A stretch of 10,486 nucleotides of DNA from Bacteroidota bacterium (lineage in GTDB: Bacteria > Bacteroidota > Bacteroidia > Chitinophagales > LD1), in assembly GCA_018267435.1 (NCBI GenBank), contig JAFDYM010000014.1:1-10486 (forward strand), in the 5' to 3' direction. Numbering within the stretch: position 1 is the first letter of the stretch; every line of letters starts with the position of its first letter. Shown here piece by piece: positions 1-6,953 of the stretch. A program made the position numbers and the translations under genes. The notes below the pieces were generated by a model. That model was not told the DNA's origin, made no database searches, and worked only from the letters and a program-made list of their open reading frames with translations.

Positions 1-45
1 AGTTAACTCAATTTTCCAATTTCCTTATTAATCTTAATTTTCTGT

Positions 46-900
46 CTACCCGCCCCGCTTATTGCGCTGTGCCTTCAGTTGCACAGGGTCAAGTATATAT
101 GTAAATTTAATGGTAATGGTGTTGTTGTACATGTTCCTTACGCGCGTGTTCAAGCCGTACGATGGTCGCAGCTTTAGGAACGAATACTCAAACTGCGCCC
201 CTATGCCAAATACCTTCTTTACAAAGAACTGAAAGCCCGCTATACCTGTCAGGTCGAAGCGCTTAGGCTCGGGGTTCTTCAAACCCGATAGGTTATACTC
301 TACCAAACCAGTACCAAAGCTATCTACCTGGTGCGTAATGCGGTTGCGCACTAGGTAGTTTAGTCCTATACCCACGCTGGCCATCACTAGTTTTTTATCG
401 TGCACGTTGAACATGATAGGCACCTGTACATAGTCCCAGTTTATTCTAAAGCTTTCCATGGGTGTTATGTTCACGTCGGCCTTTTTGGTAGCACCGCGCA
501 TGGTGTAGTATATACCCGTGTTTACCGACATATACTTATGAAACTTAACCATGGCGCCCACACCTACATAGGCACCTGGGTGCGTGTAGCCCGCTTGCTC
601 GTCGCCATCTATTTGGCTAAGGTTAAGCCCCGCGCTAAACATGGCCTTAAACAATCCATCGCGCTGAAAATTTGGGTCGTCCTCATCTTCCTCTTTCGCC
701 TTTACGGGCTTGGTTTTCTTTACTATGGCGGGTTCTTCTTCAGTTTCTTCTACCGTCTGTTCCTGCGCCGTACTATCGGTTTGGGCTGTTTTGTTCTTTT
801 TTTTGCCTAAATCAATAGTTATTGCGCCATCTTTTACCTGTACTTGGGCAAAAGCGAGAGCGGGCAATAATAATATCCACAGTGTGAGTTTCTTCTTCAT
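46..900 (-). CDS. PorT-family outer-membrane beta-barrel protein
   Basis: Likely a secreted outer-membrane protein of the PorT/OmpA-like barrel type (outer membrane beta-barrel domain family common in Bacteroidota); substrate or partner unknown. I start it at the ATG at 898-900, giving 284 aa, because MKKK followed by a hydrophobic stretch and ALAFA|Q makes a good signal peptide cut near residue 18. The frame stays open 13 codons further up, but those would bury the signal. Residues about 28-73 are a charged, low-complexity linker rich in Lys, Glu and Thr. From about 80 to 275 the chain shows alternating hydrophobic and aromatic strands, with a family-like GLNLSQIDGDE near the start and YYTMRGA further on. 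The end, KRGG, is basic. It is divergent from the gene at 1016, and no terminator is visible in the 45 bases downstream. The family assignment is fairly sure; the role is not. Confidence 0.8.
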   Translation of the reverse strand: MKKKLTLWILLLPALAFAQVQVKDGAITIDLGKKKNKTAQTDSTAQEQTVEETEEEPAIVKKTKPVKAKEEDEDDPNFQRDGLFKAMFSAGLNLSQIDGDEQAGYTHPGAYVGVGAMVKFHKYMSVNTGIYYTMRGATKKADVNITPMESFRINWDYVQVPIMFNVHDKKLVMASVGIGLNYLVRNRITHQVDSFGTGLVEYNLSGLKNPEPKRFDLTGIAGFQFFVKKVFGIGAQFEYSFLKLRPSYGLNTRVRNMYNNTITIKFTYILDPVQLKAQRNKRGG

Positions 901-970
901 GCTTACTAGTGTCGGCTTTGTTATGTTTGGCAATATCAAAACGGCGATATGCCATTTTCTTGCCCTTGGG

Positions 971-1000
971 CAATGATAAAAAGCAACAGCCGTTAATCAA
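971..1000 (-). promoter_or_regulatory. Candidate promoter of the barrel gene, overlapped by palindromes
   Basis: Read on the minus strand, TTG (1000-998) is followed after 19 bases by TATCATTG (978-971), seven of eight matches to the Bacteroidota -7 box TAnnTTTG. This would give a leader of about 60 bases before the ATG at 900. Two short palindromes lie on these boxes: GTTAAT-CA-ATTAAC (992-1005) over the -33 box and TTGCCC-TT-GGGCAA (960-973) over the -7 box and start. They could be operators, but sites this short can occur by chance. Confidence 0.25.
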
Positions 1001-1015
1001 TTAACAATTAGGCCA

Positions 1016-1357
1016 ATGTCGTTCAAATATAATGCAGCACTGCTAAAGAAGGTGGAAGAAATTTTCAAGGAAGGTGGCTATACCGTTCGCTACGAGAAAG
1101 GCAACTTTCAGAACGGCTACTGCGTGCTTGAGAAAAGGCGTGTGGTGGTAATCAATAAATTCCACGAGCCTGAGGCAAAAATCAATAGCATGATGGACTT
1201 GCTATTGAACATTAACGACCTTGAGCTAGAGAACCTAAGCAGCGAAAGTACCGAACTGTTCCGCAAAATAAAAGCCGAGAAAGGCGCGGTAGAAGTAGAA
1301 GCAGATTTGTTCAAAGCTGAGGGCGAAACGCCTGCCGACGACAGCGCTGCCGTTTAA
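1016..1357 (+). CDS. Small conserved-looking hypothetical protein
   Basis: I do not recognise a named function. The 113-aa product begins MSFKYNAALLKKVEEIFKE, an amphipathic helix. Residues about 21-48 look like beta strands (GGYTVRYEKG, then CVLEKRRVVVINKF). A leucine-rich helix follows (MMDLLLNIND), and the tail is acidic and Ala-rich. There is no signal peptide or membrane segment, so it should be cytoplasmic. The compact basic-then-acidic layout resembles small proteins I associate with Bacteroidota genomes, often uncharacterised. Only 59 bases separate it from the metallo-hydrolase at 1417 on the same strand, so the two are probably co-transcribed. The ATG at 1016 is the first start in the frame and has no purine-rich ribosome site, as is usual in this phylum. 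The reading frame is convincing as a gene; any function would be a guess. Confidence 0.75.
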   Translation: MSFKYNAALLKKVEEIFKEGGYTVRYEKGNFQNGYCVLEKRRVVVINKFHEPEAKINSMMDLLLNINDLELENLSSESTELFRKIKAEKGAVEVEADLFKAEGETPADDSAAV

Positions 1358-1416
1358 TTATTCTCGCTTTCTTCAATACACTTAGTATTAACCACTAGCA
1401 CTCGCTACTTATCCAT

Positions 1417-2178
1417 ATGGAAGTAACATTTTTAGGTACGGGAACTTCGGGCGGTGTGCCACTAATAGGCTGCCAATGCGAGGTATGTAAAAGCCCTAAC
1501 CCTAAAGATAAACGCCTACGTAGCTCTATACTGCTGCGCACTGCCACGCATAATATAGTTATTGACTGTGGACCTGACTTTCGCCAGCAAATGCTGCGCG
1601 AAGATGTACGCGCCTTAGATGCACTGGTAATGACCCACGCGCACAAAGACCATACAGGTGGCATAGATGATATACGCGCCTATAACTTTATACAGCAAAA
1701 ACCTGTAACCATATACTGCGACTATGCTACCGAGCTAGGTATTAAGGAGCAGTTCAGCTATGCATTTACCGAGACTGATTATCCCTATCTACCCAAAATG
1801 AATTTTGTACAGATAGAAGATGATGTGTTCGAAGTAGGTGGCTTAAAGTTTCTACCCATAAACGTAATACATGGCAAAATGCCTGTAAAGGGTTTTCGCA
1901 TTGCCGACTTTACGTACATAACCGATGCCAAAGAGATAGTGCCTGCTGAACTTGATAAAATGCGCGGCACTAAAACGCTTATCATTAATGCGCTGCGCCC
2001 CGAGCCACACTACTCGCATTTATCTATTCAGCAAGCTATAGATATAGTAGAAGAGATAAGGCCTGAGCGTGCTTACTTTATACATATGAGCCACCAGTTT
2101 GGCTTGCACGATTTAATGCAAGCGCAGTTGCCCGCCTACATTACCGTGGCATACGACGGGCTTAAAATGGAGGTGTAG
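1417..2178 (+). CDS. PhnP-like metallo-beta-lactamase-fold hydrolase
   Basis: A cytoplasmic MBL-fold metal hydrolase of 253 aa, closest to the PhnP type (phosphoribosyl 1,2-cyclic phosphate phosphodiesterase). It opens with MEVTFLGTGTSGGVP, the usual first strand and loop. CQCEVC (19-24) matches the Cys-rich structural zinc site of PhnP relatives. The dinuclear metal site is visible: HAHKDH at 74-79, H152 in VIHGKMP, D170 in YITDAK, and a C-terminal histidine in HMSH (223-226). The set of ligands looks complete, so it should be active. PhnP works in phosphonate breakdown with the phn lyase genes, but none are nearby, so the substrate here may be another cyclic phosphate or phosphodiester. It follows the small gene at 1016 by 59 bases and precedes a permease that appears to have its own promoter. 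Fold is certain, exact substrate is not. Confidence 0.88.
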   Translation: MEVTFLGTGTSGGVPLIGCQCEVCKSPNPKDKRLRSSILLRTATHNIVIDCGPDFRQQMLREDVRALDALVMTHAHKDHTGGIDDIRAYNFIQQKPVTIYCDYATELGIKEQFSYAFTETDYPYLPKMNFVQIEDDVFEVGGLKFLPINVIHGKMPVKGFRIADFTYITDAKEIVPAELDKMRGTKTLIINALRPEPHYSHLSIQQAIDIVEEIRPERAYFIHMSHQFGLHDLMQAQLPAYITVAYDGLKMEV

Positions 2179-2180
2179 TT

Positions 2181-2210
2181 TTTGCCCCTACGAATATTGT
2201 TATACATTTA
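2181..2210 (+). promoter_or_regulatory. Candidate promoter of the first amino acid permease
   Basis: TTTG (2181-2184), an 18-base spacer, then TACATTTA (2203-2210), seven of eight matches to the Bacteroidota -7 box TAnnTTTG. Transcription would start near 2217, about 30 bases before the ATG at 2248. The boxes begin three bases after the stop of the hydrolase gene, so the permease may be transcribed on its own as well as by read-through. Confidence 0.4.
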
Positions 2211-2247
2211 ACCCTCAACTAAGCATTAGTAAACTTAAACCCTAAGC

Positions 2248-3699
2248 ATGTCAGATCTTTTCCGCAGGAAATCGATTGCACAGTTGGTTAGCGAATCCGA
2301 AGACGGTTCGCATACCCTCAAAAAAACCCTTACATCATTTAACCTTGTTACCTTAGGTATTGGTGCCATAATAGGTGCAGGCTTGTTTTCAATTACAGGT
2401 TTGGCGGCTGCTAACCACGCAGGCCCTGCAGTTACATTGTCGTTTGTTATTGCGGCATTGGGTTGCGCTTTTGCAGGCCTTTGCTATGCCGAGTTTGCAA
2501 GTATGATACCTGTAGCGGGTAGCGCCTACACCTATTCTTACGCTACCCTTGGCGAGTTTATGGCATGGATAATAGGTTGGGACCTTGTACTGGAGTACGC
2601 CGTAGGTGCTGCCACTGTTTCTATCAGTTGGTCAAGGTATTTAGGTAAACTATTAGAGTACTACCACATCTATCTTCCAACCTCATTAAGCATGGGGCCT
2701 TGGGAGAGTATTACTACACCCGAAGGTGCTGTAGTGCATGGCATGATAAACCTGCCTGCCGTGTTTATAGTTGTAGCTATGTCGCTATTGCTTATCAAAG
2801 GCACACAGGAATCTTCTACCGTAAACAACGTAATAGTAGTGCTGAAGGTAAGCGTGGTGCTTATATTCATTGCACTAGGTTGGGGGTACATAAACACTGC
2901 TAACTACACGCCATACATACCTGCCAACACAGGTACGTTTGGAGAATATGGCTGGAGCGGTATTATCCGCGCATCGGCTATTATCTTCTTTGCCTATATA
3001 GGTTTCGATGCCGTATCAACTGCTGCGCAGGAAGCTAAAGACCCTAAGAAGGGTATGCCGATAGGTATCTTAGTGTCGCTAGGTATATGCACCGTATTGT
3101 ACATCTTGTTCTCGCACGTTATGACTGGCTTGGCGCACTACACCGAGTTTCAAGGTCAGGACGGTATAGCACCTGTAGCCGTGGCTATTAAGCATACGCC
3201 TTACGTATGGTTGCAGCAGGCACTTATCATTGCCATATTAGGTGGTTACTCATCGGTAATATTGGTAATGCTAATGGGCCAAAGCCGCGTGTTCTTCTCT
3301 ATGAGTAAGGACGGCCTATTGCCAAAAGTATTTAGCGATGTGCACCCTAAATTTCAAACGCCATACAAGAGCAACTTGTTGTTCATGGTTTTTGTAAGTC
3401 TGTTCGCAGCATTTGTACCTGCACGTGTGGTAGGAGAGATGACAGCTATAGGCACTTTGTTGGCATTTATATTGGTATGTGCAGGCATAATCGTAATGCG
3501 TAAAAAAATGCCTGATGCGCCGCGTGCATTCCGTACGCCTTGGGTACCTGTTATACCTATATTGGGTATTGCAACTTGTTTGTTTATGATGGTATTTTTA
3601 CCTGCCGATACTTGGATACGTTTGATAGTATGGATGGCTATAGGCATAGCCCTGTACTTTGGCTATAGCCAAAAGCGCAGCAAATTGAACAAGAAGTAG
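2248..3699 (+). CDS. APC-superfamily amino acid permease, cationic (CAT) type
   Basis: An inner-membrane amino acid transporter of 483 aa, within the normal 460-500 range for bacterial members of the cationic amino acid transporter branch (YfnA/GkApcT-like). After a charged cytoplasmic N-terminus of about 30 residues comes GIGAIIGAGLF (37-47), the unwound TM1 substrate-binding motif. I count 12 likely membrane helices, roughly at 34-52, 60-82, 99-125, 170-188, 192-212, 239-257, 270-292, 320-345, 375-392, 398-416, 433-451 and 457-473. TM6 and the following loop carry FFAYIGFDAVSTAAQEAKDP (247-266), a strong family signature, and QSRVFFSMSKDGLLP lies at 345-359. The C-terminus is Lys-rich and cytoplasmic. 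It has a candidate promoter upstream and a strong terminator 17 bases downstream, so it is probably a single-gene unit. Family is sure; the particular amino acid cannot be read from the sequence. Confidence 0.92.
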   Translation: MSDLFRRKSIAQLVSESEDGSHTLKKTLTSFNLVTLGIGAIIGAGLFSITGLAAANHAGPAVTLSFVIAALGCAFAGLCYAEFASMIPVAGSAYTYSYATLGEFMAWIIGWDLVLEYAVGAATVSISWSRYLGKLLEYYHIYLPTSLSMGPWESITTPEGAVVHGMINLPAVFIVVAMSLLLIKGTQESSTVNNVIVVLKVSVVLIFIALGWGYINTANYTPYIPANTGTFGEYGWSGIIRASAIIFFAYIGFDAVSTAAQEAKDPKKGMPIGILVSLGICTVLYILFSHVMTGLAHYTEFQGQDGIAPVAVAIKHTPYVWLQQALIIAILGGYSSVILVMLMGQSRVFFSMSKDGLLPKVFSDVHPKFQTPYKSNLLFMVFVSLFAAFVPARVVGEMTAIGTLLAFILVCAGIIVMRKKMPDAPRAFRTPWVPVIPILGIATCLFMMVFLPADTWIRLIVWMAIGIALYFGYSQKRSKLNKK

Positions 3700-3716
3700 T
3701 TTGATAGATATATACT

Positions 3717-3750
3717 AAGCCCTTGCATGCGCAGGGGCTTTTTTATTTTT
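3717..3750 (+). terminator. Rho-independent terminator of the first permease
   Basis: AAGCCCTTGC (3717-3726) pairs with GCAGGGGCTT (3731-3740) around the 4-base loop ATGC. All ten pairs form, one of them G-T. A T-rich run (3739-3750, broken by one A) follows. It lies 17 bases after the permease stop. Confidence 0.9.
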
Positions 3751-3780
3751 AGAAGAATAGAACCATAAACCTTCCTAGTG

Positions 3781-3837
3781 CCCCCTCCTGTTTATAGGGG
3801 GGGCTGTCAACAACAAGGTTGTTGACAGGGGTGGTTC
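3781..3837 (+). repeat. Intergenic C-run/G-run repeat element, long form
   Basis: CCCCC (3781-3785), the core TCCTGTTTAT, then seven Gs (3797-3803) can form a hairpin. A separate 11-bp perfect hairpin follows (3804-3828), and the element ends GGGTGGTT (3829-3836). The shared TCCTGTTTAT core recurs at 8502-8511, and the C-run/G-run plus GGGTGG(G)GTT layout recurs at 6138-6168. This suggests a dispersed repeat of the kind common between genes in Bacteroidota. It contains no reading frame and lies between a terminator and the second permease. Confidence 0.5.
3804..3828. repeat. Perfect 11-bp hairpin within the intergenic repeat
   Basis: CTGTCAACAAC (3804-3814) and GTTGTTGACAG (3818-3828) are exact reverse complements around the 3-base loop AAG. 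No T-run follows, so it is not a typical terminator for the plus strand. It fits exactly between two G-rich modules. Confidence 0.85.
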
Positions 3838-3888
3838 AAAAAAGTATTAGCAAGAGATTTTTTAGACGTAAATAGTAAACACCCCTGC

Positions 3889-5337
3889 ATGACACAATCC
3901 AAAAAACTAAACCTTGCCGATGCCGCGCTGATAGTAACAAGCGGTATGATAGGCTCGGGCATATTTATAGTAAGCGCCGATATAAGCCGTACGCTCGGCG
4001 GCCCTGGTTGGCTACTATTAGCATGGGCCATATCGGGTATTATGACGGTATTTGCCGCGCTTAGCTACGGCGAGTTGGCAGGTATGTACCCCGAGGCAGG
4101 CGGACAATATGTTTATTTGAAAGAAGCCTTCAACCCACTGATTGGCTTTCTATATGGCTGGACTATTTTCCTGGTAGTACAAACAGGTACCCTAGCTGCC
4201 GTGGCAGTAGCCTTCGCCAAGTTTACAGGCGTGCTAGTACCATCGTTAGGAGAGAAGAGCATATTGCTCGAGCTTGGTTCATTTAAAATTAGTGCAGCAC
4301 AGTTAGTGGGTATTGCTTCGCTGTTGGTGCTTACCATCATCAATTCGCGCGGTATTCAATACGGTAAGCTCATCAATCGCTTCTTTACTTCTACCAAGTT
4401 GATAGCCTTGTTCGGCATCATCGTGTTGGGTATATTCTTTTTTGGTAGCGATGATGTATGGAACGCCAACCTAAGCCGCTTTTGGGAGTTTGGTACTTAT
4501 ACTAAAGAAGATGCAGGCAATGTATCAGTATCTCCACTCACAGCTATAGGCTTAATGTCTGCTATTGGTGTAGCCTTGGTTGGTTCGCTCTTCAGCAGCG
4601 ATGCTTGGAACAACGTAACCTTTATTGCAGGCGATATTGAGAACCCTAAGAAGAACATACCGCTATCGTTGGTAATAGGCACCTTGGTTGTAACTGTGTT
4701 ATATATGCTAGCCAACATAGCTTACTTAAAGTTGTTGCCATTTTTCGGTAATCCTAATGCTACCGATGTGTTGGGCCAAGGCTTGCAGTTCCCTGCTAAC
4801 GACCGCGTGGGTACGGCAGCTGCCACTATGATATTCGGTGGTACTGCTACGGTGATAATGGCCGTGTTGATTATGATTTCAACCTTCGGTTGCAACAACG
4901 GCATTACGCTTGCCAGTGTGCGCGTATATCAAGCTATGGCGCAAGATGGGCTCTTCTTCGAGAAGATGAAGCACAATAATAAGTACGGTGTACCGGGCTT
5001 TGCGCTATGGGTGCAGTTTGCATGGGCCGCTATGTTGTGCCTATCGGGTAAATATGGAGACTTGCTCGACTATATCATGTTCGCCGTTATGCTGTTCTAC
5101 ATACTTACTATTATTGGCCTATTCCGCTTGCGCAAAAACAAGCCTGATGTACCTCGTCCGTACAAGGCATTTGGCTACCCTGTGGTGCCGGCTATCTACA
5201 TCATACTGGCTACCTATTTCTGCTTGAATTTGCTTTATGCCAAACCGCTATACTCATATCCTGGTTTGTTCATCGTATTGTTGGGTATACCTGTTTATTA
5301 TTTTTGGAAACGCGGCTCAGTAGGCAGTAAGCAATAA
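3889..5337 (+). CDS. APC-superfamily amino acid permease, second subfamily
   Basis: A 482-aa inner-membrane amino acid permease, similar in length to its neighbour but of a different branch, closer to LAT/SteT-type exchangers and other APC members. The cytoplasmic N-terminus is only about 10 residues. TM1 carries SGMIGSGIFIVSADI, with the binding motif GSGIF at 22-26. TM2 ends in SYGELAGMYPEAGGQYVYLKE (59-79), a typical APC signature. The TM6 to loop region reads SSDAWNNVTFIAGDIENPKK (236-255), matching the family's ExxNPxK feature. About 12 helices are visible in total, and the C-terminus KRGSVGSKQ is basic. It is not a recent duplicate of the upstream gene: the motif residues differ and there is no long shared stretch. 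The 189 bases before it hold a terminator and a repeat, so it probably has its own promoter, which I could not find. Substrate is unknown. Confidence 0.9.
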   Translation: MTQSKKLNLADAALIVTSGMIGSGIFIVSADISRTLGGPGWLLLAWAISGIMTVFAALSYGELAGMYPEAGGQYVYLKEAFNPLIGFLYGWTIFLVVQTGTLAAVAVAFAKFTGVLVPSLGEKSILLELGSFKISAAQLVGIASLLVLTIINSRGIQYGKLINRFFTSTKLIALFGIIVLGIFFFGSDDVWNANLSRFWEFGTYTKEDAGNVSVSPLTAIGLMSAIGVALVGSLFSSDAWNNVTFIAGDIENPKKNIPLSLVIGTLVVTVLYMLANIAYLKLLPFFGNPNATDVLGQGLQFPANDRVGTAAATMIFGGTATVIMAVLIMISTFGCNNGITLASVRVYQAMAQDGLFFEKMKHNNKYGVPGFALWVQFAWAAMLCLSGKYGDLLDYIMFAVMLFYILTIIGLFRLRKNKPDVPRPYKAFGYPVVPAIYIILATYFCLNLLYAKPLYSYPGLFIVLLGIPVYYFWKRGSVGSKQ

Positions 5338-5375
5338 TGTAGTAAGCAAAGGTTGGTTCATTACTATCTCTTTGG

Positions 5376-5396
5376 CTTTGTGCCCTCTGTGCGAAA
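5376..5396 (+). repeat. CTTTGYGC repeat, copy 1
   Basis: The 21 bases begin CTTTGTGCC and end TGTGCGAAA. They match 17 of 21 positions of the reverse complement of 10225-10245, and the differences are mostly C/T swaps. Both copies are between genes, which suggests a dispersed non-coding repeat. Confidence 0.45.
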
Positions 5397-5435
5397 GATG
5401 TTTCTAAACAATCGTTTTCGTTTCCTTCGTGTTTT

Positions 5436-5443
5436 TACTTTTG
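5436..5443 (+). promoter_or_regulatory. Candidate -7 box of apt
   Basis: TACTTTTG matches the Bacteroidota -7 consensus TAnnTTTG at every fixed position. It would start transcription near 5450, about 20 bases before the apt ATG. No good TTTG box is found at the usual distance upstream, so the site rests on the -7 box alone. Confidence 0.4.
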
Positions 5444-5470
5444 TGTACTTAGTGCTTAAATAAATTTTCA

Positions 5471-6016
5471 ATGACAGCTGAACTTAAATTACGCCTAGAC
5501 CATACCATCCGCAATGTGCCGGATTTTCCCAAGCCCGGCATTATGTTTAAAGATATTACCCCTATATTTTTAGATGCCAAACTGTGCGATGAAATAGCCG
5601 AGAATATCATCAATAACTTTTTGCATAACCACGGCAAGATAGATGCCGTGTGCGCTATAGAAAGCCGCGGTTTCTTCATAGGTATATTAATAGCTAACAA
5701 GCTGAACGTGCCACTGTTTCCTGTACGTAAAAAAGGTAAGCTGCCTGCTAAAACTAAAGAGTTTACTTACGACCTTGAGTACGGCACTGCCACGCTTGAA
5801 ATACATACCGATGTAGTAAAGCCAGGCTGGAACGTAATGATACACGATGATATACTAGCTACTGGTGGCACCGCCATGGCTGCTGCTGAATTGGTAAAGA
5901 GCGAAGGTGGTAACGTAGCAGGTTTCACCTTTATAGCCACGCTCGATTTTCTGAATGGTCGCAACAAAATTGCTCCTTACAGCAATAACATTGTTACAGC
6001 TATCGAGTTTGAATAA
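5471..6016 (+). CDS. apt: Adenine phosphoribosyltransferase
   Basis: Cytoplasmic purine-salvage enzyme: adenine + PRPP gives AMP + pyrophosphate. The 181 aa compare well with about 183 for E. coli Apt. It opens with a short helix and the Apt-typical IRNVPDFPKPGIMFKDITP (13-31). ESRGFFIG (64-71) is the conserved loop near the purine site, and RKKGKLPAKT (86-95) is the flexible active-site loop. The PRPP-binding loop of type I phosphoribosyltransferases is IHDDILATGGTA (124-135), with the paired acidic residues D126 and D127. A family-like C-terminal strand completes the fold. All key residues are present. It has its own -7 box candidate and a terminator 26 bases after the stop, so it is probably monocistronic. 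It is convergent with pgl. The link to the pentose phosphate genes opposite is metabolic, since PRPP is made from ribose 5-phosphate. Confidence 0.96.
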   Translation: MTAELKLRLDHTIRNVPDFPKPGIMFKDITPIFLDAKLCDEIAENIINNFLHNHGKIDAVCAIESRGFFIGILIANKLNVPLFPVRKKGKLPAKTKEFTYDLEYGTATLEIHTDVVKPGWNVMIHDDILATGGTAMAAAELVKSEGGNVAGFTFIATLDFLNGRNKIAPYSNNIVTAIEFE

Positions 6017-6042
6017 AGCTTACTGGACCCCAGATAGAATAA

Positions 6043-6085
6043 AAGCCTTCAGCCTATTACGATTGAAGGCTTCTTTATTTTATAT
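6043..6085. terminator. Terminator between convergent apt and pgl, possibly two-way
   Basis: AAGCCTTCA (6043-6051) pairs perfectly with TGAAGGCTT (6064-6072) around a 12-base loop. A T-rich stretch (TTCTTTATTTTAT) follows on the plus strand and ends apt transcripts. On the minus strand the same stem is followed by TTATTCTATC, so it may also stop transcripts from the gnd-zwf-pgl operon. Confidence 0.8.
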
Positions 6086-6098
6086 AAATCCACGATTT

Positions 6099-6125
6099 AT
6101 CCGTGTCATCTGCGTTATCCGCGTT
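6099..6125 (+). repeat. Three 9-base tandem units, ATCYGYGTY type
   Basis: ATCCGTGTC, ATCTGCGTT and ATCCGCGTT follow each other without gaps between the apt terminator and the next repeat. The third unit shares 8 of 9 bases with the second and 7 of 9 with the first. No reading frame uses them. Confidence 0.6.
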
Positions 6126-6137
6126 CCTGTATTTAAG

Positions 6138-6168
6138 CCCTCTCCTTCGGGGAGGGTTGGGTGGGGTT
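6138..6168. repeat. Intergenic C-run/G-run hairpin repeat, short form
   Basis: CCCTCTCC (6138-6145) pairs with GGGGAGGG (6149-6156) over a TTC loop, eight pairs including one G-T. It is followed by TTGGGTGGGGTT, which runs into the stop codon of pgl (6167-6169, minus strand). The layout matches the element at 3781-3837, but the 11-bp inner hairpin of that copy is replaced here by just TT. Confidence 0.6.
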
Positions 6169-6883
6169 ACAACTTACTCGCCGCGGCTCTATCTAGGTAC
6201 CAATACAAGTTGCCCTCAGGCTGCACCAACTGCGCAGGGTACTTTTCCGCCTCGCCGTTTAATATCTCCTTCATTATATCAGCCTTGCTATTACCTGCTA
6301 CTATGAACATGACATTATCCGCAGCATTTATCAATGGATAAGTAAAGGTAATGCGCTCGGCTATTTTATGTGGTGCAGTAGTGGCTACCACTATTTTGTC
6401 TTGTTCATTTAGCGCCTCGCTATTAGGAAACAACGAAGCCGTATGACCATCTTCGCCCACACCCAATAGTATCAAGTCGAACACTGCCTCTCCTTCAAAA
6501 AACGAATCTATTTCTTTATCGTAAGCATCGGCCGCTTCAGCCAACGGCAAGTGCGTAGGCACGGGGTATATATTCGGCTCAGGTATCGGCACATGGCCAA
6601 GCATGGCCTTGGTAGCTAAGGTGCCGTTGTAGTCGTCGGTAGCGGCGGTTACGTAGCGCTCATCGCCCCAAAACACAAAGGTCTCCTCCCACGGCATAGC
6701 GCTGCGGTAAGGCTCGCTAGCTAGTAATTCATACAAGCCCTTAGGCGTACTGCCACCGCATAGCGCAATGGTGAACCTACCATATACATTCACAGCTTTG
6801 TTCGCTGTTGCTATTATAAACTCCGCAGCCTCTTGGTTCAGCTTCGCGGTATCTTCAAATACTTTTACATTCTTCATTATCAT
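6167..6883 (-). CDS. pgl: 6-phosphogluconolactonase
   Basis: Cytoplasmic esterase of the oxidative pentose phosphate pathway that hydrolyses 6-phosphogluconolactone to 6-phosphogluconate. The 238 aa are normal for the DevB/Pgl type (NagB/RpiA-like fold). Motifs in order: CGGSTPKGLY (42-51), the phosphate-binding loop; WGDERYV (72-78); GVGEDGHTASLFP (141-153), which carries the catalytic His147; AERITFT (175-181); AGNSKA (196-201); PAQLVQP (216-222). It ends WYLDRAAASKL, as in family members that end WFLDxAAA. Two in-frame starts compete, at 6883 (MIMKNV) and 6877 (MKNV); the second is equally plausible. It lies 70 bases after zwf on the same strand, as the last gene of gnd-zwf-pgl. The stop codon touches a repeat element. 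Confidence 0.95.
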   Translation of the reverse strand: MIMKNVKVFEDTAKLNQEAAEFIIATANKAVNVYGRFTIALCGGSTPKGLYELLASEPYRSAMPWEETFVFWGDERYVTAATDDYNGTLATKAMLGHVPIPEPNIYPVPTHLPLAEAADAYDKEIDSFFEGEAVFDLILLGVGEDGHTASLFPNSEALNEQDKIVVATTAPHKIAERITFTYPLINAADNVMFIVAGNSKADIMKEILNGEAEKYPAQLVQPEGNLYWYLDRAAASKL

Positions 6884-6892
6884 CTGTTTTTT

Positions 6893-6940
6893 ATCCCGTC
6901 CTTCTATTATGGCAGAGGATAGGGTTTGCTATAAATAGCA
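6893..6940. other. Inverted repeats in the zwf-pgl gap
   Basis: The 70-base gap contains a weak hairpin (CCC 6895-6897 and TCCT 6899-6902 pairing with AGGA 6916-6919 and GGG 6922-6924, loop 13 bases) and a separate palindrome TGCTAT-AA-ATAGCA (6927-6940). They may shape the message between the two genes, but nothing proves a role. Confidence 0.35.
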
Positions 6941-6953
6941 TGCCACGTTTCAA

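Noticed and set aside
400..810. Plus-strand 136-codon frame antisense to the barrel gene
   Set aside because: It lies opposite a well-supported gene and has a composition typical of antisense translation.
812..1000. Minus-strand 62-codon frame across the divergent spacer
   Set aside because: It overlaps the signal peptide end of the barrel gene in another frame and shows no family-like pattern.
2248..5337. Recent tandem duplication of one permease gene
   Set aside because: TM1 and TM6 motifs differ clearly and no long stretch is shared, so they are separate subfamilies placed side by side.
6099..6125. Possible CRISPR array
   Set aside because: The 9-base units are adjacent with no spacers, and no cas genes are present.
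5955..6341. Plus-strand 128-codon frame across the apt end, terminator, repeats and antisense pgl
   Set aside because: It crosses a terminator and two repeats and matches nothing; both flanking genes are certain.
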